Shown here: positions 25,501-38,200 of the stretch, in pieces
How the letters are laid out: each line of letters begins with the position of its first letter
How positions within the stretch are numbered: the stretch's first letter is position 1
NCBI GenBank assembly: GCA_023055355.1
Contig: JALJCS010000004.1
Location: forward strand, 29,230,744 to 29,294,743
Reading direction: 5' to 3'
From: Agelaius tricolor
Taxonomy: Eukaryota > Chordata > Aves > Passeriformes > Icteridae
DNA length: 64,000 bases
Translations under genes and position numbers: made by a program
Notes under the pieces: generated by a model
Told to the model about the DNA's origin: nothing
The model's database searches: none
Seen by the model: only the letters and a program-made list of their open reading frames with translations

Positions 25501-27959
25501 AAGGACATAATTTTAAAGATAATCTTTAGATAACCCAGAAAATGACAAGTATGTAACAGCAACTCGTAAAACAGGAGCCTTAGCACTGATGCCAGGTCAG
25601 ATTAGTAAAGTTGAAAAACAACGGAAGATAGATGGAAAATATAAAATAAAAGCTAATTAAAAAAAAATTATGTAGCCAGTCAATAAATGGAGAAAAAGAC
25701 TTTAACTAAATAATTGCTCACCATCTACTTCTAGAAGTATCTCACATCAAACTATGCTGACTTTTAGGCATTTTCTATGCCTTTCTGGTAAAATAAAGTG
25801 ACTTCAAAAATACAAAATGAAATGCCAAAGATTTGCATGGACACTTCCTCACACATATTTTTTCTTTTTATCCTCAGTTTTATCTTTTTATGTTCTTTCT
25901 CTATTTGAGATAACAGTGTTAGATGAGAGTAGATAAATTGGTTGGTTTTCCCACTTCATCAAAGTTAATAGACTTAAAAAGATGATGCTTCAAAAGACAG
26001 TTTTTTACTTTTGTTACCCTGGTTGTGTAGCCACAGAACCTGGAGACAGGTTGGAGACAGCTTTGCAGTACAGCTTTTGCGTTCAACTCCTCGCTTGTTT
26101 TCAATCTGGACTATTCTAGACAAAGTTCATTTTTTCAGATCTCCTCTTCCCACCTGTGGATCTTCCATATGTCTGTGCATGTCTCCTGCAGTTATGCTTA
26201 AGTGTGCAGAAGCTATCTGCTGGTAAGGGACTGCTCAAGTCCGGGTCTCCATTTAAGATGTTCTTCAAATGAATTTTGGTAGGGAAGGAGGGAGAAAATA
26301 GGGAAAGGGAGGTTAATTTCTCCCACCTGCAATTTTTTAATACTTCTCCTTTGGCTTTTTGTGGTTTTGTTTATCTGCTCGGGTGTGGTCAAAGAATGTA
26401 TCTAATTTAAATATCCCTGCAAATACCACAACACAGCAATAACTACATTTTTGTCTGTATTCTCTCTGTGCACTGGACAGCAGTTTTTAATTTCATACAC
26501 CATTTGCAACTTTGCTGTAGTGATTCTATATACTCATTACATTGTTTTTTCACACAGGAAAAGAGAATTTTACCTAGTTTTAGGCTTTTTATTAGCATTT
26601 GGGGATGCAGTCGAGATGCGGACATTTCAGAAGATCATACAAAGAAAGATAGCAAAAGAAGCAGCCTTTAGCTCACATCCAATGAAAACTGGACATTGGA
26701 CAAATTTCATTATCTTCCCCTCTGAGAACCATGTTCTTTGTGTATGAATGTACATTTATTATATATCTACTAACAAAATCATAGGGTTTTTTTTAACACA
26801 ATGCTTATTCTAGCCACATGCTGTTCTAAAACAATCTATGTCATGTGTTTGATGAAATCAGGCAATCTTAGACCAATCAACTCTTTAGGCATATTTGGAT
26901 AGAGGTATGTGTCATAGAAAAAGTCATACAAAAGGAAAGATATTCATTATTTCTGTTCACCTCCAAAACATATCAGTTTTGTAACATGCTGTATGTGATA
27001 AATACGTAGGAAAATAAGTTTTCATATTTATTTCATATACTAACCCCTCTATTTCTGATCTGTAGTCTATCTAGTGAATCTCTTCAGAGGGTTTCATCTC
27101 AAGACACAACAACTACAGAGCTAGGTTTAGGAGAAATCATGCAAGTGTGGTCTATGAGGAAATGCAAGACATACAAGATTGTTAGTTACTTCAAGATATA
27201 ACCTTAAGGGAGAGTAAAGGAGGAGAGATGTATGAGTCTTATGATGCTCAACTTGTATATAAGGAGCAAAGAAAACAGTAAATGTTATTTTCTCTGTTCC
27301 AGTAATGAAAGAGGATATTTTCCAAGGCACTTGAAAGTGTGTGCTACAACCAGTGACAAAAAGAGAGCAGGGACAGACTACTAAAAATAAAAGGATTTTG
27401 CTTCTTACTGTCTTTCATTTTTCTGTTTATTTCTATGTTAGACTTTCATTTACTTGAAGAATATTGGCAGAAGAGAAGGGAAGCACATATTTTTTGAGAT
27501 CAAGTAAGATCTTTAGATATTGTTAGTTATACTTGTGGGTTTTGTTTTGTTTTAGCAGGAATGGTTAGAACTGGCATTGTAACTATGTTCCAGTAACCTT
27601 TACCCGCCACATGGGAATAGAGAAAATTTTAAAAGCATTAAAAATCAAATACTAGGACTTCTGTAGCTCAAGTAGTTGTCTAAGATGAGTGACAGTGCAT
27701 GAAATAGGGTTGCCAAAATGTGAATCATTTGTCTGTGTTCTCTTAGAATAACAACATTGTGGGGTAGATCTGTGGATAGATGGCACAGTGTCAAATGTTT
27801 TCCAGCAAACCTTACAGCGACAACAGCTGATGACATTACTGTCTTTCTTTAAAAAAGACTACATCTTGAATTTATGGTTAAGAGAAAAATAATTCTTTGG
27901 AACAAATCCTAGCATTACTACTAGAACTGGCCATTAAAAAAAAAACCAAAATAATGTAG

Positions 27960-28600
27960 CTTTGCTGAAACTTACAAACTCATCCACCCTATTGAAGTCT
28001 CTACAAACAGTAACACTGCCCTTCAGAGTACGGGCATTTCCCCCTCAATCTGATGATATCCAAAGACTTGCTTGGATCCAATTGCCCAGGTCTTTAATAA
28101 ATATTCCCTGTTCTCCCCTTTTCTATTGGTTTGGTCATTTCATCATGGAAAGCTATCAGGTTTGTCAGTCATAATATGTCCTTGGCCAACTGACACCAGC
28201 TGTTCCAAGTCACATCTTTTTTTCTCAAGTGTCTGGAAATAGCTATAAGAAACTTTTAAGTTTACATTCCCAGGTACTGTGGAAAGCTGATTAGCCTCCA
28301 ATTCCCCTGTCCTCCTGCTTGAGCTGTGTAAAGGTTGGTGCAACCTTTGTATTTTCCCAACCATCAAGAACTTCCCAGGTTCTGGTACATTCTCACCATT
28401 TTTATCACTAGGCCCTGGAAATCAGATGGCAGATATTATCAGCAAAAAATGATGCAAAACAAGCATCAAGCACCTCAGCTTTTTCTCATCCTTTCTCACT
28501 AAATTCACTTCTCCATTGAGCATTGGCCTCAGATTTTCCTCAGCCTTTTTTCTCATTGTCATGGAGTGCATCAAAGAGAGCATTGCCATCTTGTTGCCAG
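27960..28600 (-). mobile_element. Old, diverged CR1 LINE fragment
   Basis: Read on the minus strand, this block follows the CR1 ORF2 reverse-transcriptase region. Recognisable pieces on the plus strand include ATCAGGTTTGTCAGTCATAA (28157-28176), GCCTCCAATTCCCCTGTCCTCC (28294-28315) and CACCTCAGCTTTTTCTCATC (28470-28489). They sit in the order expected for a reverse-oriented CR1. It is more diverged than the copy at 33142, and all frames are broken. Both ends are estimates. It has lost the CR1 3' tail, and its right end meets the opposite-strand CR1 at about 28605. It is transposon debris with no expected product. Confidence 0.65.
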
Positions 28601-28604
28601 ACGT

Positions 28605-29150
28605 AATAGTCCCCTCTACTCCACAGTGGTGCAGTCTTACTTTGAGTCTTGTGTGCAGTTTTGGGTGGCACAATATAAGATATACAGAGAACCCAAAAAA
28701 GGGCCCACAAAGACGGTGAAAGACCTACAGGGGAAGACGTGAAAAATTACCTCAAGCCTGAGTGGCTTGTTCAGCCTGGAGAAGAACGGTTTGAAGGGAG
28801 ACCTCATCGCAGTCTGTACCTTCCTCATGAGAGGAAGCAAAGGAGCAGGCGCCAGTCTTTTCCCTCTCGTGATCAGTGACAGGATATGAGTGAATGGTAC
28901 CAAGGTGTGCCAGGGGAGGTTTAGATTGGATAGAGGAAGGTTCTTCACCCAGAAGGTGATTGGGCACTGGACCAGGCTCCCATGGGAAGTGGTCACAGCA
29001 CCAGTGTGACAGAGTTCAAAGGAGCATTTGGACAATATTCTCAGATACATGGTGAGAGTCTGGTGTTCTTCTGTGCAGAACCAGGAGCTGGACTTGGATG
29101 ATCCTTGTGGATCCCTTCCAGTTCAGCACATTCTATGATTTTATGATAGT
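28605..29150 (+). mobile_element. CR1 LINE fragment (3' end)
   Basis: This is a plus-strand CR1 3' segment of about 545 bp. Diagnostic stretches are TTCAGCCTGGAGAAGAACGG, GTTCTTCACCCAGAAGGTGA, TTGGGCACTGGACCAGGCTCC-like sequence and the terminal GATCCCTTCCAGTTCAGCAC followed by ATTCTATGATTTTATGATAG. It is 5'-truncated, as most CR1 copies are, and carries only the end of ORF2 and the 3' UTR. The minus-strand open frame of 137 codons at 28637-29050 is antisense noise. It abuts an older CR1 in opposite orientation. Confidence 0.93.
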
Positions 29151-29239
29151 TTCCTGCACTAGTTTCAAGATCTGAGCTTTGAATTCCCTAATTTCACCTT
29201 TGCATTATGAATAGTATACCAAATAATATGACTACACAT

Positions 29240-29284
29240 TATTGTGATATCTATGTGCTTGTAAATCACGTAGATATCACAATA
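29240..29284. repeat. Near-perfect hairpin: 18-bp stem, 9-nt loop
   Basis: The left arm 29240-29257 (TATTGTGATATCTATGTG) pairs with the right arm 29267-29284 (CACGTAGATATCACAATA) around a 9-nt loop. One of the 18 pairs is a G-T wobble. It sits where the right arm has CpG and the left arm has TpG, so a CpG deamination after formation would explain it. It lies about 90 bp beyond the end of the plus CR1 and is not part of CR1. Function unknown. Confidence 0.95.
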
Positions 29285-29514
29285 TTTGGCAGCACGATTT
29301 GGTCGTACTAACCATGCTCAAACACTGAAAAATGCTGCATGTGAACAGAGGAATTGGCTGTTCTGTTCTGTGTACATCATCTAATGATATGAGCAATTAC
29401 ATTCTGTTTACAAACCGAGGTGTTGACTTACAGTATATTAGAATGTGTTATGGCTGGAATATGTTGTAGTTTACAATGTTTCAAAAGGATAGGGAAGTTG
29501 GAGTTTTCAAAAAA

Positions 29515-29556
29515 ACTTCTGATAATACTTCTGATAAAACTTCTGATAAAACTTCT
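29515..29556 (+). repeat. Short tandem repeat, ACTTCTGATAAA-type, ~3.5 copies
   Basis: ACTTCTGATAAT, ACTTCTGATAAA, ACTTCTGATAAA and ACTTCTTT follow each other with a 12-bp period. In one frame they read as repeated Thr-Ser-Asp-Lys, which is a by-product of a period divisible by three. Confidence 0.9.
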
Positions 29557-32195
29557 TTTCATAAGCCAGCATTTCTTTCCAAATCACTAATCAAAATGCA
29601 AATAAAACACTACTTGATTTCTACTGCATACAGTATATTTAAAGTTACTGTGCTGTTCTGTGACCCTTTTCTTGAAAGAGACATCCAAGACATCTTAGGT
29701 ACATGCCATGCAACAACAGGTCTTAGGAACATCAGGGAATATGAAGTAGTATCAGACAGGTTGACAACAGCTAGATCAGCAACAGCAGCAACCACCTGGT
29801 AACATATTTGCTTGTTTCTCAGAAATGGTAGAAAATTTTGTAATCCATATGTTGCATTCATTCTGTCTGGGCAAGTTCACTAAGCTTTAATGCAGGTAAA
29901 AATGTGTTTCTGTGATGAAATAATAATAAGGTATGTTCACAAAAGAGGTCTTGATTTTGACTGTAGAAAATATTACTATTTTTATCAGAGCTGTCCATCA
30001 TCAAAAACATTCTCAGAGGATATCTTCAGGGCTGCTGGCACTGCAGGAGACAGAAGGACTTTGGTTAATGTAGCCAGTGTGAGTGTCTCACTTATTAACA
30101 GATGAATTAACAAAATGTCCCAAATGTTATCCATCTGCTACTCCTTTCCAACCTGTTCTAAAACAAAGAATGTACATTTGGAATTAAAACTCACCTCTTC
30201 CCTCGGGCTTTCCTTTATTGACAGAAAGCAAAGCAAAATTACAAAGCCCCTAAAACTAAGTCAAAGATACGAACAAACAGAAAATGCTTTAAACATCAGT
30301 TTACTCAAACCCAGTCCAGGATATTGCTCCAAGCAGAATTTTTCAGCAATCCAGATTTCATCTGAACAATGACAGTAATTTGCTTCCCACACACACAAAC
30401 TCTTTAGTAACTATTTGTCTGGTAAGCCACTACTTGTCTTGAAAATCCCAAGAACCTGTGCAAAAAGTATGAGGAAAAGAGGAGTCTTTTGAGATTGTGA
30501 AGCCCACTCGGTGTATCCAGGCTGGGCACATGCAATATTCCTAGCAGAGATTTGCATCATTTTTTCCTGGAGACACTAATGACAACCTTGCTAAGAAAAC
30601 AGATCATATTTTTATTATTTCCACCTTTTTTTTCCCTGTTACCCTTTCCTAGATGAAACTACGTTTTTGCAATGCAATGTACACCCAACTCTTTCTCCAT
30701 TAGCAAATAGATATGCAAAATGTGAAACAGATTCTTTACAGAAGGGATTCCCCCTGCCTTTTTTGGTGAACCAGTCTGCTTCAAGTAAAAGGAATATACC
30801 ATTGTATTCTCTTCTGTAATAATAGAGTTATGAAAGGTACAAAATATTGAACATTGTATGAGATAAAAATTCTGCTTTTTCTTTCCTGAGGGAAAAATTT
30901 TGTTTCAGTCTCTGCATGCATGTGTATGAAGAAAAGATTGTGTGTCTTGTGCTTTGTAATTTCTTACATTTCTCTTTACTAATATGATATGTATTGACCT
31001 TTTCATCTAGAAGCAGTCAATCTTGTATGAAGTAACAGGAGAAAAGTTTATTTTAAATTCTTTTTTCTTGATTTCTGGGAACATAAGACACTGCCACAAC
31101 AGAGAAGATACATAGTCAGATTTTTAACATTTGCTTTTTCTGTTAAATTTCCTACCTAAATGCACATCCCAATGCAAGGTATCAAAATCAGTATTAAATC
31201 ACTTATTATCATAAGTGGGTGCTAGACTGGGACTTACAGTTTCATGTGTAATGTGTCTACACCAAAGAAGTAAATAACACAGACATTCTTTATAGGGCTT
31301 TTTTGATGACAGAATTGTTGAGCCAGAGGAAAACACATACTACAAAACCAACATGAGATTCAGCACCTCAATCTCTCATGTGCTTTCTAGTCTCAGGAAA
31401 ACATCAAAACACAGCTTGAAGTATTGTTTTTGTAAGGCTATGTAGATTCCTTCAGTAGGTGTAGCTACTAGTGGACCCAAATTTATAAAGCTAGAAATTC
31501 TATAGTTTGAAGTTTTTGGAAACCTTTTATATCTGGGAATAAAACAAAATTTGCTTAGTAAGGCAGATTTGAGCATATTATATGGGGAAAAACAAGTCAG
31601 ATGACAAAGCACGCAGCAGGACTTCATGTAGAGAGGAGGTCCAACATACAGCCTAAAAGGGACTGGTAGAGTCTGTAGTGATCAAGAAAAATAAACTGGA
31701 AGTGAAAACTGTTTTACATGACCACTGTTAAAATTTAAAGAAAATAGCATTGATCTTGAAAAATACGATCCCCTCTCATGATGAGGCACACTTACCCTGG
31801 TATGTGATGCTATCCTTGGAGGAGATCAAGGGATCTCTAAGGTCATTCACTCAAACTGGACCTGCAGTGCATCCTCACTAAAAAAACCCTGGCGACAGGG
31901 CTTGTTTCATTGTGTAGTATGGCATTTTCTGCTTCCACTTATTTATGTCTTTGCTTTGATGTCTCTCTGTCACTCACAGTTTATAGAAGAACATTGAGTT
32001 GTAATGCTACTGGAAATAGTGTTGAGAGAGCAAGAGAAAGCAAGATTAACAGACTACAGATTTAAATTCTTGATCCAGATGGCTATTAAAACAGGTGGCA
32101 TTTAGCTGGAGTCATTATGGCATTTATGGTTATTCTGATGCTTTCTAATATTTATTTCAGTTAGCCAAAATTAATTCCTCTTAATTACAGTTCTT

Positions 32196-32227
32196 ATTAC
32201 AGTCTCAATAAATTACAGTCTCAATAA
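32196..32227 (+). repeat. 16-bp tandem duplication
   Basis: ATTACAGTCTCAATAA occurs twice head to tail (32196-32211 and 32212-32227). It is a simple slippage or duplication event with no implied function. Confidence 0.92.
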
Positions 32228-33141
32228 ATGACCTCTAACATTAGTGCTTTATAAGGAACATTACAGGTAATTATTTGAAAACTACAGTTTTTCTAGTCAA
32301 TATAGATAGAGAAGTTAGCAGAAATAGTGCCCAAAAATGTCTGAAAAAGAAACAAACCATGCTAGTATCTTAGGCACTTCAAACAACGTATACTTCAGTG
32401 CTGAGCTATCTCTCCAGAAAAAGGGGCATCAGGAAATATATGCCAATATTATTCCTTGGAAACAGATTAACTCCTATTCTTTCTACAGATTCAGACATTA
32501 TGGGAATTGCACTTGATGGGCAAGAAGCGTTGGCATCAAAATCATTGTAACTGTGGATTTATTTCTCTAGCTTTCTCTCTTCTACTGTTTCCAGGCTTTT
32601 TTTTTTTTTTTTGCTTGTTTGTTTCTTTCCAAGCTTCTATATTTCCTGGGGAAGGGGGAGGGGGTAGTTGAGAAGCAGTAAATTTTAAAGAGTGCGGATT
32701 CTTCTTCAGTGGCAGAGTAGTCCTGAGCAACCAACAGAACTTCAGCTAAGCCACAACCAGCATTGATTTATAGATTTCTTGAAGAACTAATTAAATATTT
32801 GTCCATGATAAAAAGAGAGAAGCATTTAAGAAAACTACAAGACCTTGCAGATTGCATTGGATTCCTTAATTTATGGTATATTATTTAAATTATTAACATT
32901 ATTTTTATACTCACTCTGTTATTAAATAAAAAATTAAATTAAAATGCCCTCACTATTCTTTTATTTCTAAAAATTGTTCCTCTTACAACAAAGATTAAAA
33001 TAATATTGCAGAATAATGGTTCAACTGGAAAAAACTAACCAGTGTTTCTGATAAGAGGCAGCTAATGTGTCTTCTTATGGAAGCATTTTCCTGATACACA
33101 AAACCCAACTGCAAACAAATATTTTGCTATAGGAAAAATCA

Positions 33142-35222
33142 AATCACAGAATCACAGAATGGGTCAGGTTGGAAGGGAACACAGTGGGTCATCTGGTCTA
33201 ACCTTTCTTCTCAAGCAGGATCATCCCAGAGCACCTTGCATTGTTATCCACAGAGTTCTTGAATTTCCCCAGTGAGGGAGACTCCATACCCTCTCTGTGC
33301 ACAGTCACCTACACAGTAAAGTTCTTTCTCACATTCAGGTGTGCATTTTCTTCAGCCTGTTGCCTCTTGTCCTATTGCTTGGCACCACTGAGTAGAGCCT
33401 GACTCCATCCTCTTATCACCCTCCCTTCAGATACTGATAGACATGAGGTTCCCTCTTGTCTCTTCTCAATGCTGAACTAGCTCCCTCAGCCTTTCCTTGT
33501 AAAGTCCTAAATGCTCCAGTTCTTTAATCAACTTCATACTCCTCTGTGGGATTTGCTCCTGGAGCTCCATGTCTTTCTTGTTTGCAGGAGCCCAGAACTG
33601 GACACAGCATTTCAGATGTGTCTCATCAGGCCTGAGTAGAAGAGCAGGATAACCTCCCTTGACCAGCTGGCAGTGCTCTTCCTAATGCATCCCAGGACAC
33701 CGTTGACTTTGTTGGCCATCAGGACACAGTGCTGGCTCATGGACAGCTTTTTGTCCACCAGGACATCCAAGTCCTTGTCTGCAAAGCTCATTCCCAGCAG
33801 ATTAGCTCCCAGCCTGTTGTGGTGCCCAGGTTATTCTTCCCCAGGTGCAGAACCCTGCATTTGCCTTTGCTGAATTTCACAGCTCTTCTCTGCCCCCCTC
33901 TCCACCCTCTCAAGGCCCTTCTGAAGGGCGGCATGGCCCTCTGGGGTATTGGCCACTGCTCCCAGCTCTGTGTCATCAGTGAACTTGCTGAGGAGACCTC
34001 TGCCCCTTGCATCAGTAACTTGTATTCAAGTTATTGATGAACAAGTTAAAAATACTGGATCAGTATTGAACCTCGGGGACACCACCAGTGACAGGCCTCC
34101 AGCAAGACCCTACACTACTGATTACAACCCCCTGGGACCTCCCATTCAGTTCATTCTTAATCCACCACCCTGTCCACTCACCTCATCCACACTTCCTGAG
34201 TTTGCTTGTGAGGATGTTGTGAGAGATGGTGTCGAAAGCCTTGCTGAAATTGAGGTAGACAATATCCACTGCTCAATATCCTCATTCATCTGGTTACTTG
34301 TTTCATTATGAAAGACAATGAGGTTGTTCAAACATTACCTGTCTTTACTGAACCCATGCTAACCCCTGATCAGCTTCTTGCCTTCCATGTGGTAGTCACG
34401 GACTCTAGAATGAGGCACTCACTCCATCACCTTTCCAGTGATTGAGGTTAGGCTGTCTGGGTAGTAGTTCCCTGGCTTCATGCCCTTTTGGAAGACTAGG
34501 GTGACATGTGCTGTATTCCAGTCCTCAGACAGGTCTCCTGATTGCCACAAACTTTCAAAGATGATTGAGAGTGGTCTGGCTAGAATGTCAGCCAGCTCTC
34601 TCAGCATTTCTGGATTCATTCTATCAGGGCCCATGGAATTGTGGATATCGTGTTTTCCTGACCCTAGCCCAATCCTCTGTGATGAAAGGGAAGCTTTCCT
34701 CCCAAAATTAATTTACCCTGGGTCAGTTGTTCCTGGAGGATGGTCTCATCAGTGAGGACTGATGCAAAGAAGGCATTCCATAACTCTGCCTTCTCTACAA
34801 CTTGTTACCAGGGTCCCTCTTCATTAGCTAATTATCTGTTGTTTTCGCTTTATTAGTTCTTTATTCCTCCAAAGAGGTTTCTTGCTGCCCTGGCTTCATT
34901 TCTTTCTCACAGGCCTCTTGAGCCTGGAGGAACTGATCCTTGAAATTCAACCAACTCCCTTGGAGCCCTCTTCCCTCCAGGGCATGTTCCTCTGGGTCTC
35001 TTCCAAGAAGATCCCCAAAGAAGCTAAAGCTAGCTCTCCTGCAGTCGATGGCTGTAATCTTACTCACTGTCCTGATACCTCTTCATTCAGTAGTGAACTG
35101 CGCAATCTCATGGTTGCTACAGCCAAGACTGCACCCAACCCTCACATCACCAACAAGGCCTTTGTATGTTTTAGTATGAGGTTGAGCAGCAAACAACTGC
35201 TTTTGGGATCCTTTGTTACATA
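33142..35222 (-). mobile_element. CR1 LINE, long 5'-truncated copy (~2.1 kb)
   Basis: The element runs on the minus strand. Its 3' end is at 33142 (AATCACAGAATCACAGAATG, the complement of the CR1 tail) and its truncated 5' end is near 35222. The whole order of CR1 ORF2 from the linker through the reverse-transcriptase domain to the 3' UTR is visible. Examples are plus-strand CCAGAACTGGACACAGCATT (33593-33612), CCCAGGTGCAGAACCCTGCA-like sequence (about 33840-33860) and CCATGGAATTGTGGATATCG (34631-34650). The endonuclease part is missing. The three or more frames used by the remnant show several frameshifts, so it is inactive. It is the largest mobile element in the window. Confidence 0.96.
33788..35067 (-). 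pseudogene. CR1 ORF2 reverse-transcriptase remnant
   Basis: This is the coding relic within the CR1 copy. In 5' to 3' order on the minus strand, a linker segment ending near the LEGRG...SWL block lies at 34861-35067. Next comes a finger-domain segment with RELADILARPLSIIFE, EDWN and SLTSI.GKVME at 34419-34634. The palm motif A follows at 34228-34260 and reads LNFSKAFDT where the family has LDFSKAFDT, so the catalytic aspartate codon is now asparagine. The palm motif C near 33965-33990 reads KFTDDTELG where the family usually has FADD, so both aspartates remain. The downstream KGKCRVLHLG block lies in 33788-34012. Segments are in different frames, including a shift just upstream of motif A. 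It is a dead gene copy; no restored sequence is given. Confidence 0.9.
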
Positions 35223-38200
35223 AAATGAAATTTCTACCTGGAAAACTTATCTGGGGACTGATGGTTCAAGTGATAGGTAATAATTCCATAAGTCTTTCAC
35301 AGGAATAAAACATGCTGAACAAGTTAATCAAATAAAGGAAGAGAACATTGCTCAGAAAATCCTTTAGCTTGTGAAAGGTGGTTCTGGATTATTCCTTAGA
35401 ACCTTAGCCTCAGTGAAGAGCAGAGGATTTCTGTTTAAGAACAGTTTAGGAAGAAGAAACTCTCTTTTTGAATAAACTCAAGTTGATGATGCTTGTCTGA
35501 ATAGGAAATATGCATATGGACAGCATCAACTTTTAAAAAAGTGAATGCTCCTCAATTTTTGGTACTGCACTGCACACCTGCAACCAGCTGCAGTGTGCAG
35601 CCTGCTGTCTAACCTTAAGACAGGAGGTCATACTTCTTTGTGTGTATCATCACATCACATCCTGGGATGTGAATGCACTGTATCTCCTCATCTGTTTATT
35701 GGAATTACAAACATACACACCGAAAAGAGTGGGCCATAAGCAAGCCAAATTACAGAGCACATTGGTTCAAGCGCAGTATCTCATATTATGTGATACTACC
35801 TGTGGATATGACTAGCTGATCTAGATGTGAGTTAACTAAACTTCCTGATCTTGGAAATCTACTCCCTCAAGCCAAGCTCTGTTTGCAATCACCCTACTTT
35901 TGATATTGACTATAAGTCTAACAACAACTCTGTAATGCCAGTGAATTTATGAAGTATTTTTTTAGATTTAGTGATGCCAAATCTGGATGCTCTTATGCAG
36001 TCACCATGGCTCAAGCTCTCTCAATGCAGTAGAAAAGATAAAAGAAACTTAGCTGAGTAGGAAATGCATGAAGGATATTTGCACACTTAAATCTAGTAAC
36101 AGCATACTGTAAGAATCTCCAATATTGTCAGAATACTTCATAAAAATGAAGTTTGACATGAGATAGGTTTCTTTTGTAATAGGCTTATACAATCCATATA
36201 TATCTATGAATAGTGAGTAGAAAAATTTCTGCATGTTCTATCTGCCTGTCGCATTACTTTGTAAAAGCTCTTCAGTGACATTCAAAGATGTAATTATTGC
36301 TTTGCTGTCAAGGTCAGCGAAACCTGAGGTAATGGTTACGTAAGTGACAATCATTTATTATAATGTGGCCTACAGGGTTATGAAGAATTGTCATTCAAGG
36401 GTTTTTCTGAGATGTCATATATGATAGAGATTTTACTTTATTTATCTCCCTTCAGCTAATTTTTTTTCTGACTAATACTAGTGTGTTCCCATGGTAGTAA
36501 CTATGCTTTTCAGAGTGCTTAATAATGGTCCTCTTGTGTGTCCTCTCTTACTGTGCTCCACTGCTTTTGATTCATCCTGCTCTTTGCCCCTGACACAGGA
36601 AAAGAAAGAGAGGAGAGAGGAGTGTTTTTTCTTTAAGGGTCTCAGTATACACTGCTGCACTGTAACCATGGAGTGAGAAGGCTGCTTAAAATGACCCATC
36701 ACTTCCCTCATCTCCCGAGCAATGAGAACCTACATCATCGTGAAAACAAATAGTGAAATAGAATCAGTGATGCCAGCAGTGAAAAGAAGAGGGAATTGTG
36801 GGGCTTGCATAGTTTCAATTTTCTAGACAAGCCAAAAACAAAGTAGACATTTGCTTTGCAGCCTGTTGACTTGAGGGAACCAGAACAAAATGAGGAGACG
36901 GCTGCATCATTCCATGTGTCTAAAAAGTCTTAAGCTTTGGAGAAATAAGACTAGCTAAATGCCAAGTATATTTCAAAGAAAAACAGAGGTTTCATTCTTT
37001 GGGAGCATCTACCAAAACAAACAAACAAAATGAGTAATCAAAGCAAGACACCCACATTTCATTTTTCCACTTTCTCTCTGAAATTAACTGAAGACCAAAA
37101 GTATAGCAGATGTATTTGCAACTTTAGCATGTTATTGATTCATTTTACTAGATTATGAAGACTGCAAAATAGTAACTCTCAAAGGAGTATTTTGGCTTTG
37201 GCCCAGGGTATTCCTGACAATACAAAGGGGAATTGAATCAATAGTATGCTTAAGCATCTTGCATTTTATACATTGCTGTAACTGGCATAAAACTGAATTT
37301 TTCATTCAATTGGGCAAAACCACACTTTTTCTATCTGAGGCACATATATTACTAAAAGATAAAAGACAAAAAAAAAATTTAAAAATGGACAAACAGATGT
37401 GGTGGCAAAGTCCCCTTTCCAGGATAAATTATTTACATATTATTTACATATTATATTACTTTACATTATTAATGCTTACATTATATTACTTACATATTTG
37501 ATTCTAAGAAGCTAGAGTAAATCTAAATATTTGATTATATGTAAGGGTATCTTTCATGCTCATTCCCTACATAACTTCATTTACACTGTCAGCTGGATAT
37601 AAAGATGGATTTAGTCCAGTGAAATTAGCAGTATCAAAGCTTGTTCATTCTGCTTCACACAAAGGTGAGGTCCAGTAACATTTTGTGCTTGCCAGCATTG
37701 TAAGTTTACCCGTTTTAACTCAGCTTTACTTTCAGTGCTTGAAATGTTGGTTCTCTGCATGTAGACGAGGGTGAAAATGAGAAATGAGATTGCCTGTCCC
37801 AGGTCTGTGCCCTGAGTCTCATGCTATCATTAAGCTATTATACTGCTGGTGCTGAATGAGGAAAGTAGAAATAACTCACACTGATATTTATTGAATGGTA
37901 TTTCAGAAACATTAAAAAAATCCTGACAGATTTGGCTACAGTCCAGAGTTTCCTCTCCAGATGTGGTTTTTGCATGCTGTTGGATGTCTCTAAGCATATA
38001 AAATAAGGAGTGGCAGCATATAGCACCTGACAGAAAAAGCTTTGTTGAACAATTTCACATCCTTTGTTTACAATCTAACATTGACACTCAAGAACAGGAT
38101 GCAAAGGGTTGCTGGTATGATTTTTAGAGTGTAAAATTATAGCTGGTGTTTTACTTTCAGTAGAGAGAAACAGGAAACTGGCTGTGATGTCTAGTGCACA

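Larger units (their letters stand above)
21002..27959. other. Unassigned AT-rich non-coding DNA
   Basis: About 7 kb with no recognised gene or transposon. It holds a small hairpin (22331-22356), a TATC/GATA-type quasi-palindrome (22464-22530) and a G-rich segment (26282-26312) with four G3 runs, one loop being eight bases. The open frames, up to 98 codons at 26451-26747, have no recognisable domain. Confidence 0.5.
29151..33141. other. Unassigned AT-rich non-coding DNA
   Basis: About 4 kb with no recognised gene. It includes the hairpin at 29240-29284, a small tandem repeat at 29515-29556, a 16-bp tandem duplication at 32196-32227, a 16-base poly-T (32597-32612) and a G-rich run (32648-32664). 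The 108-codon frame at 29476-29802 starts in the tandem repeat and is not a credible gene. Confidence 0.5.

Noticed and set aside
28637..29050. 137-codon open frame on the minus strand
   Set aside because: It is antisense to the plus-strand CR1 3' end.
33673..34311. Plus-strand open frames of 66-120 codons
   Set aside because: They lie antisense to the reverse-transcriptase remnant of the minus-strand CR1.
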